Shown one piece after another: positions 36,445 through 43,904 of a stretch of 64,000 bases of DNA; position 1 is the stretch's first letter; each line of letters opens with the position of its first letter. The notes under the pieces were generated by a model. That model saw only the letters and a list, made by a program, of their open reading frames with translations. It was not told the DNA's origin and searched no databases. The stretch comes from Carideicomes alvinocaridis (GTDB lineage: Bacteria > Pseudomonadota > Alphaproteobacteria > Rhodobacterales > Rhodobacteraceae): NCBI GenBank assembly GCA_005473895.2, contig SRJI02000001.1, forward strand, positions 310,001-374,000, given 5' to 3'. The translations under genes and the position numbers were made by a program.

Positions 36445-38588
36445 GCCTGCCCCCAGACCAGCCGCTTGCGGTCGCGCCGCGCCTGCAGCCAGCCGATGGC
36501 CCGGCGCCGCCAGCCGGCGATGCGCCGCTCCCACCGGCCGGGATTGTGCACGAGGTCCGCGCGGTAGAAGGACGGGCACAGCGCCGCGGTATCGGCTACC
36601 TCGCCGCAATTGCCGCAGCCGACGCAGCTCTGGTCGATATGGGCGACGGGATCGTCGCGCAGCGGGTCGCCGGTCTGTTTCAGCGTCAGCGACGGGCAGC
36701 CCGAGAGCCGCATGCAGGCGTGATCGCCGGTGCAGATGTCCTCGTCGATGCCGAATTTGGGCTTCTCGATGCGCCGCCCTTCGGAGATCGCCCTGGCCAT
36801 CTGCGGCCGTTCCCGGCGCTGGCGGTTCAGCATGCATTCCGACGAGGCGACGATGACCTTCGGCCCCTTGTGGTCGGTGGTCAGCGCCTCGTTCAGGGTC
36901 TCGCGCACCTTGCCCACGTCGTAGGTCCGGTCGATCTGGCGCACCCAGTCGACGCCCACGCCCTTGAGCGCCTTCTGGATCGAATGCTGGGTCGATTTCG
37001 TCGGGTTGTTCGCGCGGCTCGACAGGTTGTCCTGTCCGCCGGTGGCCGCGGAATAGAAGTTGTCGACGATAATCGTGACGCCGTCATCCTTGTTGAAGAC
37101 AGCATTGGTGATCGAGGAGTTGAGCCCGTTATGCCAGAACCCGCCATCGCCGATGACCGAGATCGAGCGCTTGTCGCCCCCTTCGCCGAAGGCCGCGTTC
37201 GACGCGCCGCCAAGGCCGAAGCCCATCGTGGTGCCGCCGATCTCGAAGGGCGGCATGGTGGAGAACAGGTGGCAGCCGATATCGCTCGCCACCTGGCGCG
37301 GGCCGAGATCGCCCTCCACCAGCTTCATGGCGGCAAAGATCGGCCGTTCCGGGCAGCCGGTGCAGAAGCTCGGCGGCCGCGCCGGCACCACGTCGCCCAG
37401 GTCCGGCACCTCGGAGGGCCCGGGGCGGTTGGGGGAGCGGTCGGCGGGCTGCAGCATCTCGGGCGCGGCCTGCACGAGGAAGTCGCGGATCGAATCGCGC
37501 AGCACCTCGCCGGTCAGCTCGCCCACCGGGGGGACGATGCCCTTGCCGGAAAAGTTCACCGGCGCCTTGGCGCGGTGGAGCGCGGCGCGCAGGCTCTGCT
37601 CGATGAACTCGGGGCCGCCCTCCTCGATCAGCAGGACGCTTTCCTTGCCCTCGCAGAACGACAGGAACTCATCCTCGACGATGGGCCAGCAGACGTTCAT
37701 CACGTAGAGCGGCACATCCGTGTCGCCGTGCACATCCGCTAGGCCCAGCCGCTGCAGGGCCCGGATGACGCCGTTGTAATGCCCGCCCTGCAGAACCAGC
37801 CCGACCTTGCCGGTCTCCGGGCCGAAGACCTCGTTCAGCTTGTGCTCGCGGATGTAGTCCAGCGCGGCGGGCAGCCGATGGGTCATCTTCTCCGCCTCGT
37901 GGCGGTAGGAATAGGGCGGCAGCACGATGCGCGAGGTGTCGCGGCGCGGATTGGCCAGCGCCTCGCGCACGGAAAGCGGCGGGGCCACGTTGTCCTTTGC
38001 CTCGAATTCGCCTTCGAGGTGGCAGGCACGGATCCGCACGATCATCATCACCGGCGTGTTCGACGCCTCGCTCAGCTCGAAGCCATGGCGCACCGCCTCG
38101 GTAATCGAGGGCAGGTTGGGCCGCGGGTCCAGCAGCCAGACCGAGGATTTCATCGCGAAGGCGTGGCTCCGCTCCTGCATGATGGACGAGCCTTCGCCGT
38201 AATCCTCGCCCACGATGATCAGCGCGCCGCCGGTCACCCCGCCCGAGGCGAGGTTGGCCAGCGCGTCGGAGGCCACGTTGACGCCCACCGGCCCCTTGTA
38301 TGTCACCGCGCCCCGGATCGGGTAATGGACCGAGGCGGCCAGCATCGCCGTCGCCGCCGCCTCCGAGGCGCTGGCCTCGAACCGCACGCCCAGCTCGCCG
38401 AGGATCTCCTCGGCATCGGCCAGGACATCCATCAGGTGGCTGATCGGTGCGCCCTGGTAGCCGCCGACATAGCCGACACCGTTCTCCAGCAGGGCCTTGG
38501 TGATGGCGAGGATCCCCTCGCCGGCAAAGGTCTCGCCCGCGCCGATGCGCAGCTGCTGGACTTCTTTCTTGAAGGAACGTTCGGCCAT
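36441..38588 (-). CDS. iorA: Indolepyruvate ferredoxin oxidoreductase subunit alpha
   Basis: A 715-residue thiamine-diphosphate enzyme converting indolepyruvate-type 2-oxo acids to acyl-CoA with ferredoxin reduction. The N-terminal pyrimidine-binding domain has GGYQGAPISHLMDVL and FEASASEAAATAMLAAS. The middle has RPPSFCTGCPERPIFAAMKL. The TPP-binding motif is SVIGDGGFWHNGLNSSITN through VTIIVDN. The C-terminal ferredoxin segment has ICTGDHACMRLSGCPS and SCVGCGNCGEVADTAALCPSF. The first cluster motif has Asp in place of the second Cys. It is divergent from the marR gene. Confidence 0.93.
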   Translation of the reverse strand: MAERSFKKEVQQLRIGAGETFAGEGILAITKALLENGVGYVGGYQGAPISHLMDVLADAEEILGELGVRFEASASEAAATAMLAASVHYPIRGAVTYKGPVGVNVASDALANLASGGVTGGALIIVGEDYGEGSSIMQERSHAFAMKSSVWLLDPRPNLPSITEAVRHGFELSEASNTPVMMIVRIRACHLEGEFEAKDNVAPPLSVREALANPRRDTSRIVLPPYSYRHEAEKMTHRLPAALDYIREHKLNEVFGPETGKVGLVLQGGHYNGVIRALQRLGLADVHGDTDVPLYVMNVCWPIVEDEFLSFCEGKESVLLIEEGGPEFIEQSLRAALHRAKAPVNFSGKGIVPPVGELTGEVLRDSIRDFLVQAAPEMLQPADRSPNRPGPSEVPDLGDVVPARPPSFCTGCPERPIFAAMKLVEGDLGPRQVASDIGCHLFSTMPPFEIGGTTMGFGLGGASNAAFGEGGDKRSISVIGDGGFWHNGLNSSITNAVFNKDDGVTIIVDNFYSAATGGQDNLSSRANNPTKSTQHSIQKALKGVGVDWVRQIDRTYDVGKVRETLNEALTTDHKGPKVIVASSECMLNRQRRERPQMARAISEGRRIEKPKFGIDEDICTGDHACMRLSGCPSLTLKQTGDPLRDDPVAHIDQSCVGCGNCGEVADTAALCPSFYRADLVHNPGRWERRIAGWRRRAIGWLQARRDRKRLVWGQA

Positions 38589-38975
38589 CTATGCCTCCGG
38601 ATGCTCGACCCCGGGACCGCGCGGCCCGGTGGCCCGGCGCGAAGGTCCCGTGACGTGAGTGCCGCGTGAAATCGGATTGTGCACCGGCGTTCCTCCCCAT
38701 CACGCGCGACCTGACTGCGTGCGGCCGCTCCTCCCGAGACCCGCCGACAACGATGCATCATATCGCATTCCTCCGCGCTGAGGGTCAAGTTTTAAATTCA
38801 TTTGCATGTATTTTGGAGGGGTTCGCGATGCAGGATGCTGCAAGACGGAACGCCGGGCCCGGCTGGCCTTTGCCTTAACGAGTCGGCCAGGTGCAAATCC
38901 CGCCCCTGCCGTGGGCAAGGATTAGCTTGAGATGTGAGGAAAAATAAGACAGTTTCACAGCGAAACACAAAATAA

Positions 38976-38987
38976 ATGCATATGCAT
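38976..38987. promoter_or_regulatory. Candidate MarR operator
   Basis: ATGCATATGCAT is a perfect 12-bp palindrome in AT-rich context (AAATAA before, GCAATTG after), 74 bp before the marR ATG. The hexamer ATGCAT recurs on the iorA side at 38753-38758. Confidence 0.55.
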
Positions 38988-39023
38988 GCAATTGTCTTTG
39001 CCGGTCGCGCTGGCTCGATCCGA

Positions 39024-39044
39024 AGGCAGCAGGCAGCAGGCAGC
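39024..39044 (+). repeat. Three 7-bp tandem repeats in the marR leader
   Basis: AGGCAGC is repeated three times, followed by a partial AGGCGG. The array ends 16 nt before the marR ATG and partly overlaps the ribosome-site region. As the unit is not a multiple of three, slippage would shift any frame starting at the in-frame ATG at 38986. Confidence 0.7.
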
Positions 39045-39060
39045 AGGCGGAGCGCGCAGG

Positions 39061-39561
39061 ATGAACGATACGCTCGAGGAAAAGGAAGACAAGCGGCGCC
39101 TCGCGGGGACCGACGCGCAGCTGCTTCTGGATTCGATCATCCCTTACCAGATCAACCTGCTGTCCTACCGGATGAACCGTCTGTTGGACCAGGACCTGAG
39201 GGCGCAGGGGATGTCGATCTCCGTTTGGCGGATCATGGCGGTGCTCGATTACAGCTCGGCCATGAACGTCAAGGACCTCGCCCAATACGCCATGATCGAG
39301 CAATCGACGCTGAGCCGGATGCTCAAGAAGCTGGTGGCCGACGGGCTGGTGGAAAACCGCAGGTCCGGTGGCGATGGCCGGGTTCACGCGATCACCCTGA
39401 CGGAAAGCGGGCGGCAACGCTATCACACGATCCGTGACGTGGCGCTCGCGCATGTGGGCCGCATCACGCGCGGCTTCAGCGCCAAGGAGCGGGCGCAGCT
39501 GGCACAGTACGTCAAGCGCATGCAGCAGAACCTCGAGGGGACCGAGCTCGACGCTCCCTGA
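39061..39561 (+). CDS. MarR-family transcriptional regulator
   Basis: A 166-residue winged-helix regulator. The motifs are QINLLSYRMNRLLDQDLRAQGMSISVWRIMAVLDYS, the recognition helix region MIEQSTLSRMLKKLVADGLVENRRSGGDGR and the wing VHAITLTESGRQRYH, with dimerisation helices at both ends. The ATG at 39061 has GGAG 10 nt upstream. An in-frame upstream ATG at 38986 would read through the 7-bp repeats and is less likely. It is divergent from iorA and the probable regulator of the ior-TRAP unit, with a phenolic or aryl acid as the likely ligand (inference). Confidence 0.9.
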   Translation: MNDTLEEKEDKRRLAGTDAQLLLDSIIPYQINLLSYRMNRLLDQDLRAQGMSISVWRIMAVLDYSSAMNVKDLAQYAMIEQSTLSRMLKKLVADGLVENRRSGGDGRVHAITLTESGRQRYHTIRDVALAHVGRITRGFSAKERAQLAQYVKRMQQNLEGTELDAP

Positions 39562-39771
39562 CGACCCGGCAGGCCTTCGCGTCTCGGCAGGCGCGCCCCC
39601 CTTCCCTGCCGCCCCGCGCTCCCCGTTTTCCGCTGACCCCGGCCCGCCTGGCCCCTCTCACCTCTCCCGGGTGGCGGCGGCCGGCCGTCATGTGCCTGTT
39701 ACCATTTTTCATTTTGCGTTCGAGGCCCGGTGATTTAGAAAAACCGAAAGAGGACTTCAGGAAATCCGAAA

Positions 39772-40983
39772 ATGAACCAGGCTCCCAACGTCCACGACGC
39801 CGAACCGATCCCGGCCGAAGCCCGGGCAGAGATCGACCGGCTGCTGCAATCCGGCGACCTGTTCCGCTATACCGCGCCGGAGGATGCGCCGGTGGCCCTG
39901 CTGGAACGGGAATTTGCCGACCTGATGGGGGTCAAGTACGCGCTCGCGGTCTCGTCCTGCTCGGCGGCCTTGTTCCTGTCGCTCAAGGCCCTCGACCTGC
40001 CCCGCGATGCCCGGGTGCTGATCCCCGGCTTCACCTTCGCGGCCGTGCCCTCTTCCATCATCCATGCCGATTGCGTCCCGGTCCTCTGCGAAGTGGGCGA
40101 GGATTACCGGATCGACCTGGCGGATTTCGAGGCCCGGCTCGACGGCGGCGACATCTCGGCCATCCTGATCTCGCACATGCGGGGCCACACCTCGGACATG
40201 GACGCGATCATGGCGCTGGCCGAGGCCCGCGGCCTGCCGGTGATCGAGGACGCGGCGCATTCGCTCGGCACGCTCTGGGGCGGGCGCAAGATCGGGACGA
40301 TCGGCCAGGTCGGCTGTTTCTCCTTCCAGTCCTACAAGCTGGTGAATGCGGGCGAAGGCGGGATCCTCGTGACCGACGATGCCGAGATCGCGGCGCGGGC
40401 GGTCATCATGTCCGGCGCCTACGAGCATAACTGGAAAAAGCACAAGGGCCCGCGCGGCGACAACACGGCGGCGCTGGAGCAGGCCTTTGGCCGCTGGCAG
40501 AACCGCCTGCCGCTCTACAATCAGCGCCTGTCGAACCTGTCGGCGGCGGTGATCCGGCCGCAGCTGCCCCATGTCGCGCGGCGGGTGCGCGACGGGCGCC
40601 GCAATCATGACCACGTGGCCGCGCGGCTGGACCGCTCGCCCTGGATCGAGGTGCCGGCCAAGCTGGGCCCCGAGGAACGCGCACCGGATTCCATCCAGTT
40701 CAACCTGACCGGCATGACCCCCGAGCAGATGCGCGGCTTTGTCGAGGCGGCGGCGGCGCGGGGCGTGAAGGTGCAGGTCTTCGGCCTGAGCCAGGACAAT
40801 GCCCGCGCCTACTGGAACTGGCAGTTCCTGCCGGAGATTCCCGACCTGCCGCGCACCCGCGCCATGCTGATGCGCGCCTGCGACGTGCGCCTGCCGGCCC
40901 GGCTGACCCTCGCGGAGTGCGACCTGATCGCAGAGGCGCTGCTGGGCGTGGCCGAGGCGGTGATGGAACAGGCGGCGGCCTGA
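39772..40983 (+). CDS. DegT/DnrJ/EryC1/StrS-family PLP aminotransferase
   Basis: A 403-residue PLP enzyme. SSCSAALFLSLKALDLPRDA binds the cofactor phosphate. VLIPGFTFAAVPSSIIHADCVPV and AEARGLPVIEDAAHSLGTLWGGRKIG (Asp that contacts the pyridine) follow. The Schiff-base lysine is in GCFSFQSYKLVNAGEGGILVT. Such enzymes usually aminate 3- or 4-keto nucleotide sugars, but no sugar-nucleotide genes are near. It may act on another keto substrate. It stands alone between marR and a convergent GFA gene. Confidence 0.9.
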   Translation: MNQAPNVHDAEPIPAEARAEIDRLLQSGDLFRYTAPEDAPVALLEREFADLMGVKYALAVSSCSAALFLSLKALDLPRDARVLIPGFTFAAVPSSIIHADCVPVLCEVGEDYRIDLADFEARLDGGDISAILISHMRGHTSDMDAIMALAEARGLPVIEDAAHSLGTLWGGRKIGTIGQVGCFSFQSYKLVNAGEGGILVTDDAEIAARAVIMSGAYEHNWKKHKGPRGDNTAALEQAFGRWQNRLPLYNQRLSNLSAAVIRPQLPHVARRVRDGRRNHDHVAARLDRSPWIEVPAKLGPEERAPDSIQFNLTGMTPEQMRGFVEAAAARGVKVQVFGLSQDNARAYWNWQFLPEIPDLPRTRAMLMRACDVRLPARLTLAECDLIAEALLGVAEAVMEQAAA

Positions 40984-41020
40984 TCGGCAGGTCGCGGGCG
41001 AAGCCCCTTCCCCCGCGCGG

Positions 41021-41413
41021 CTACTCCTCGGCGCGGCCGCTGTCCTCGCGGTCGCGGTCGTGGAGCGTCATTGCCGGAAAGGCGGGCAGCCACGCTTCGC
41101 GCCGGATGGTCCAGCTCTCGTAGCTCGGCCGCAACTGGTCGGGCGCATCCAGCACTCCGAGGTGTACCTCCGTCTCCTCCCCGCTTCGGGCGAGGACGGA
41201 GGACCCGCAATGCGGGCAGAAGTGCCGGCCCTGGTACTCCGCGGTCTCGCCCTCGACGGCGACGGCAGAGGCCGGGAAGATCGCGGCGGCATAGAACAGC
41301 GCGCCATGGTGCTTGCGACAATCGAGGCAGTGACAGATGCCGACGCGATCGGGCTTGCCGCGCGCGACGATCCGGACCTTGCCGCACAGGCAGCCGCCCT
41401 TGAAATCGTCCAT
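41021..41413 (-). CDS. GFA-family (CENP-V/formaldehyde-activating-like) zinc protein
   Basis: A 130-residue Mss4-fold protein. Its zinc-binding cysteines are in GGCLCGKVRI, GICHCLDCRKHHGALF and FCPHCGSSVLA, the standard order for the family. Few family members activate formaldehyde with glutathione, and most are of unknown function. The start at 41413 fits the family N-terminus. It lies downstream of the lysR gene on the same strand with a 38-bp gap. Confidence 0.88.
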   Translation of the reverse strand: MDDFKGGCLCGKVRIVARGKPDRVGICHCLDCRKHHGALFYAAAIFPASAVAVEGETAEYQGRHFCPHCGSSVLARSGEETEVHLGVLDAPDQLRPSYESWTIRREAWLPAFPAMTLHDRDREDSGRAEE

Positions 41414-41451
41414 GGTTCGATCCTCGTTACCGGGTCCGCCCGCCCGGGGCG

Positions 41452-42414
41452 CTAGACCAGTCTTAGGGCGTCCTTCATGAACGGGTAGCCCTCCAGCGCC
41501 GGGTCGATCACCGCGCGGCGGACGATCTGCTGCAATTCCTGCGCCACGTGGGCCGGGATGTCCTGCAAGACGCCTCGCCGGGCATAGAGCGAGATGCGCC
41601 GCTCCAGCGGCGGGAAGGGCAGCGCGAAGACGTCCAGCCGGGGGGCGAAGCGGCGGGCCCGCATCAGCGCCAGCGGCGTCAGGATCGTCCAGCCCGCCCC
41701 GTCCGCCACCAACGCGAGGATGGCATGGTAGCTGTCCAGCTCGTAGCGATGGGCCAGCCGCAGGTTCTGCCGCGCGAGATGCGCCGCGATCTGGCGGCCC
41801 ATGTAATGCCGGGTGGTGTATTGCACGAGGGGCAGCGCCTTCAGCTCCGTCAGCAGGTCCTCGCCCGCCACCCTGCCCTTGGGCGCCGCCACCACGAACC
41901 CCTCGGCAAGGACCGGGTGGACCTCCATCCATTCCTCCTCGGCGCCCATCTCGGCGGCGACGATCAGGTCGAGCGCGCGGGCGTCGAGCTGGTCGTGCAG
42001 GACGTGGCTCGCCCCGGTCTCCAGCAGGAACTGGCAGCCCGTCAGCTCGCCCGCGAGCCGGGACAGGAGCTGCGGGGTCACGTCGGCCTCGAAATCCTCG
42101 ATCATGCCCAGCCGGAACCGCGTGAGGCTGCGCATGTCGCCGCGGGCCAGTTCGATGCGCGCCTGCTCGGCCTCGTTGAGGATGGTCTGGGCGCGGCGGC
42201 GGAACATCTCGCCCGCGGGGGTCAGCGCGAGCGGCCGTGCATTGCGGTGCAACAAGGTGCTGCCCGTCGCCTTTTCCAAGTTGCTGAGTTGTTGCGACAC
42301 GGCCGAGGCCGAGGCGTCGAGCCGCCGCGCCGCAGCGGTGATCGAGCGTTCCTCGGCCACCGCGACGAAGACCTCGATGCCCCAGAGCGTGATGCGGCCC
42401 GGGCTGGAAACCAC
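41452..42414 (-). CDS. LysR-family transcriptional regulator
   Basis: A 320-residue regulator. The N-terminal helix-turn-helix is LWGIEVFVAVAEERSITAAARRLDASASAVSQQLSNLEKATG, followed by LLHRNARPLALTPAGEMFRRRA and a periplasmic-binding-like ligand domain. It starts with GTG one base after the phaR stop, so it reads as the distal gene of a phaR-lysR unit. The ligand is unknown. Its position behind phaR suggests carbon-storage or acyl metabolism, but that is inference. Confidence 0.92.
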   Translation of the reverse strand: MVSSPGRITLWGIEVFVAVAEERSITAAARRLDASASAVSQQLSNLEKATGSTLLHRNARPLALTPAGEMFRRRAQTILNEAEQARIELARGDMRSLTRFRLGMIEDFEADVTPQLLSRLAGELTGCQFLLETGASHVLHDQLDARALDLIVAAEMGAEEEWMEVHPVLAEGFVVAAPKGRVAGEDLLTELKALPLVQYTTRHYMGRQIAAHLARQNLRLAHRYELDSYHAILALVADGAGWTILTPLALMRARRFAPRLDVFALPFPPLERRISLYARRGVLQDIPAHVAQELQQIVRRAVIDPALEGYPFMKDALRLV

Positions 42415-42415
42415 G

Positions 42416-42964
42416 TCAGCCGCTCAGCTTGTTCAGCTTGGCCTGCAGGTCCGCGAGTTGTTTCTTGATCTCGTCGAGGTCCTCGCCCCCTTTCGGGGAA
42501 TCGTCGGGGGCCGGGCCGGAAGCGCCGGACCAGCCGCCGGTCATCGCCTTCATGAACGCTTCCTGCTGGGCCTTCATGGCCTCGTAGCCGGGCATGGATC
42601 CCATGGGATTCATCGCGCCCATGTTCTCCATCATCTTGGACTGGCCGTTGCGCAGCATCTCGAAGGACATCTGCAGGAATTGCGGCACCACCGACGTCGC
42701 CTGCGTGGTGTAGCTGCGCACCAGATCGTTCAGCACGCCCACCGGCAGCACGTTCTCGCCGCGGCTTTCATGCTCGGCGATGATCTGCAGCAGGTATTGC
42801 CGGGTCAGGTCGTCGCCGGATTTCAGATCCATGATCTGGACCTCGCGGCCGTCACGGATGAAACCCGCGATATCCTCAAGCGTCACGTAGTCGCTCGTCT
42901 CGGTATTGTAGAGCCGGCGGCTCGCGTAACGCTTGATCAGCAGCGGTTTCTCGGTGTCGGCCAC
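42416..42964 (-). CDS. phaR: Polyhydroxyalkanoate synthesis repressor PhaR
   Basis: A 182-residue DNA- and PHB-binding repressor that releases phasin expression when polymer granules form. The N-terminal DNA-binding domain is LLIKRYASRRLYNTETSDYVTLEDIAGFIRDG. The accumulation-regulator domain ENVLPVGVLNDLVRSYTTQATSVVPQFLQMSFEML follows. A Met/Gly-rich segment comes next and then a C-terminal coiled coil (DLDEIKKQLADLQAKLNKL). The GTG at 42964 is chosen because GGGGAGGA lies 5 nt upstream; an ATG at 42991 lacks such a site. An imperfect box (TGCAGCAATGCAG) at 42984-42996 suggests autoregulation. Confidence 0.95.
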   Translation of the reverse strand: MADTEKPLLIKRYASRRLYNTETSDYVTLEDIAGFIRDGREVQIMDLKSGDDLTRQYLLQIIAEHESRGENVLPVGVLNDLVRSYTTQATSVVPQFLQMSFEMLRNGQSKMMENMGAMNPMGSMPGYEAMKAQQEAFMKAMTGGWSGASGPAPDDSPKGGEDLDEIKKQLADLQAKLNKLSG

Positions 42965-43087
42965 GTTTGTCCTCCCCAAGACATGCAGCAATGCAGAAAA
43001 AGCTTAAGTGCGCGTCACCTGAAAAGTAAAGCCTAGCGTGCGCCCGCAGAAAGAAACGATTTTTCCGCGTTGCAGCAGGCCCGGACG

Positions 43088-43118
43088 TGAAAAGGGCGGG
43101 CCACTCGGACCCGCCCCT
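43088..43118 (-). terminator. Rho-independent terminator of phaP
   Basis: On the minus strand GGGCGGG-TCCGAGTGG-CCCGCCC is followed by TTTTC, 40 nt past the phaP stop. A 7-bp GC stem plus a U-run is a standard intrinsic terminator separating phaP from phaR. Confidence 0.85.
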
Positions 43119-43157
43119 CTGGCGCCTTCGGGAGGAGGAGGAAAGGCGCCTCTTGTC

Positions 43158-43613
43158 TTACTTCGCCGCGGCGGCGGTCTTCTTCGCGTTGGTGGTCATG
43201 TCGGCGGTCGCCTTCTTCATCGCGGAAGAGGCATCCTCGGACATGTCCTTGCCCGCGGCCATCATCAGCTCGACCGTGTCCATCTGCACCTTCTTCGCGA
43301 CTTCGGCGAAGGCGGCCATGTGCTCGGCGGCGACTTCGGCCTGGGCAGAGGCGAAATCGGTCATCGCCTTGGCATAGTCGGCGGGCTCGGTGCGGGCTTT
43401 GGACATGTCGCTGAGGCGGGTCAGCGTGTCCTTGGTCCATTTGCTGGAGATCTCGGTGGACTTGTCGGCCGCTTCCAGCGCGACGCCGGCGAGTTTCTCG
43501 TTCAGGGTCGCGGTGGACTTGAACGCGCCTTCCATTGCGGAAGTGTCCACGGGGAACGCGCCCATCATGTCCTTGAAGATCGCGGTGAAGTCTTGGCTCT
43601 GCTTGGTCGCCAT
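43158..43613 (-). CDS. phaP: Phasin (PHA granule-associated protein)
   Basis: A 151-residue helical amphipathic protein of the phasin family that coats polyhydroxyalkanoate granules. It starts ATKQSQDFTAIFKDMMGAFPVD. It is rich in Ala/Lys/Met/Glu, with long helices (ALEAADKSTEISSKWTKDTL, AEVAAEHMAAFAEVAKKVQM) and an Ala/Lys-rich tail (MKKATADMTTNAKKTAAAAK). The ATG at 43613 has AAAGGA 9 nt upstream. Two perfect PhaR boxes flank or overlap its promoter, and an intrinsic terminator follows the gene. High, PhaR-controlled expression is expected. Confidence 0.93.
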   Translation of the reverse strand: MATKQSQDFTAIFKDMMGAFPVDTSAMEGAFKSTATLNEKLAGVALEAADKSTEISSKWTKDTLTRLSDMSKARTEPADYAKAMTDFASAQAEVAAEHMAAFAEVAKKVQMDTVELMMAAGKDMSEDASSAMKKATADMTTNAKKTAAAAK

Positions 43614-43719
43614 TTGTCGTTTTCCTTTCAGGTCTCTTCGGTCCGGGCTGCCGGGAGTGCGGCGGCCCTGGGATATTTCTGCAGGTCTTGCGGCGCAGCG
43701 CCGTGCTGCGTGTGAGCTG

Positions 43720-43768
43720 AATATGCTCGCTGCGGTGCAGAAAATCAAGAGGTCGTGCTGCGGTGCAG
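43720..43768 (-). promoter_or_regulatory. phaP promoter with two PhaR boxes
   Basis: On the minus strand TTGATT (43748-43743), a 17-nt spacer and CATATT (43725-43720) form a sigma70-like promoter. CTGCGGTGCAG, a perfect CTGCN3GCAG PhaR box, lies inside the spacer (43730-43740). A second identical one sits 9 bp upstream of the -35 (43758-43768). A one-mismatch box (TTGCGGCGCAG) is at 43688-43698 in the leader. This layout predicts repression by blocking polymerase. Confidence 0.82.
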
Positions 43769-43904
43769 CGAAAAATTACCCGCAGAAGATGTATCTGCCG
43801 CGCAGCTTACGCGCACCATGGTGAAGATCGGGCGACAAATGCCTGACGTTGGGGAATTTTCGCCCGTGGCGCCCCAAGACCCTGATGCGGTGCCGGGCCC
43901 GCGG

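Larger units (their letters stand above)
38589..39060. other. Divergent iorA/marR control region
   Basis: 472 bp with two AT-rich patches in a GC-rich genome. ATGCAT occurs at 38753-38758 and in the palindrome at 38976-38987, with a related TTGCATGTA near 38802-38810. A minus-strand TTGACC at 38783-38788 lies in front of iorA, but a -10 at standard spacing is not clear. The pattern suits an autoregulating MarR protein that also controls ior. Confidence 0.55.

Noticed and set aside
39020-39050. CRISPR-like array
   Set aside because: The repeat unit is 7 bp with no spacers; it is a simple tandem repeat. No cas gene is in the window.
43131-43142. GGAGGAGGAGG tract as a regulatory repeat
   Set aside because: A short purine repeat after the phaP terminator, with no gene start at ribosome-site distance.
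43669-43680. Extra copy of the GGGATATTT repeat element
   Set aside because: Only GGGATATTTCTG matches; the GGTCAGAAGAAGC part is missing, so it is likely a chance match in the phaP leader.
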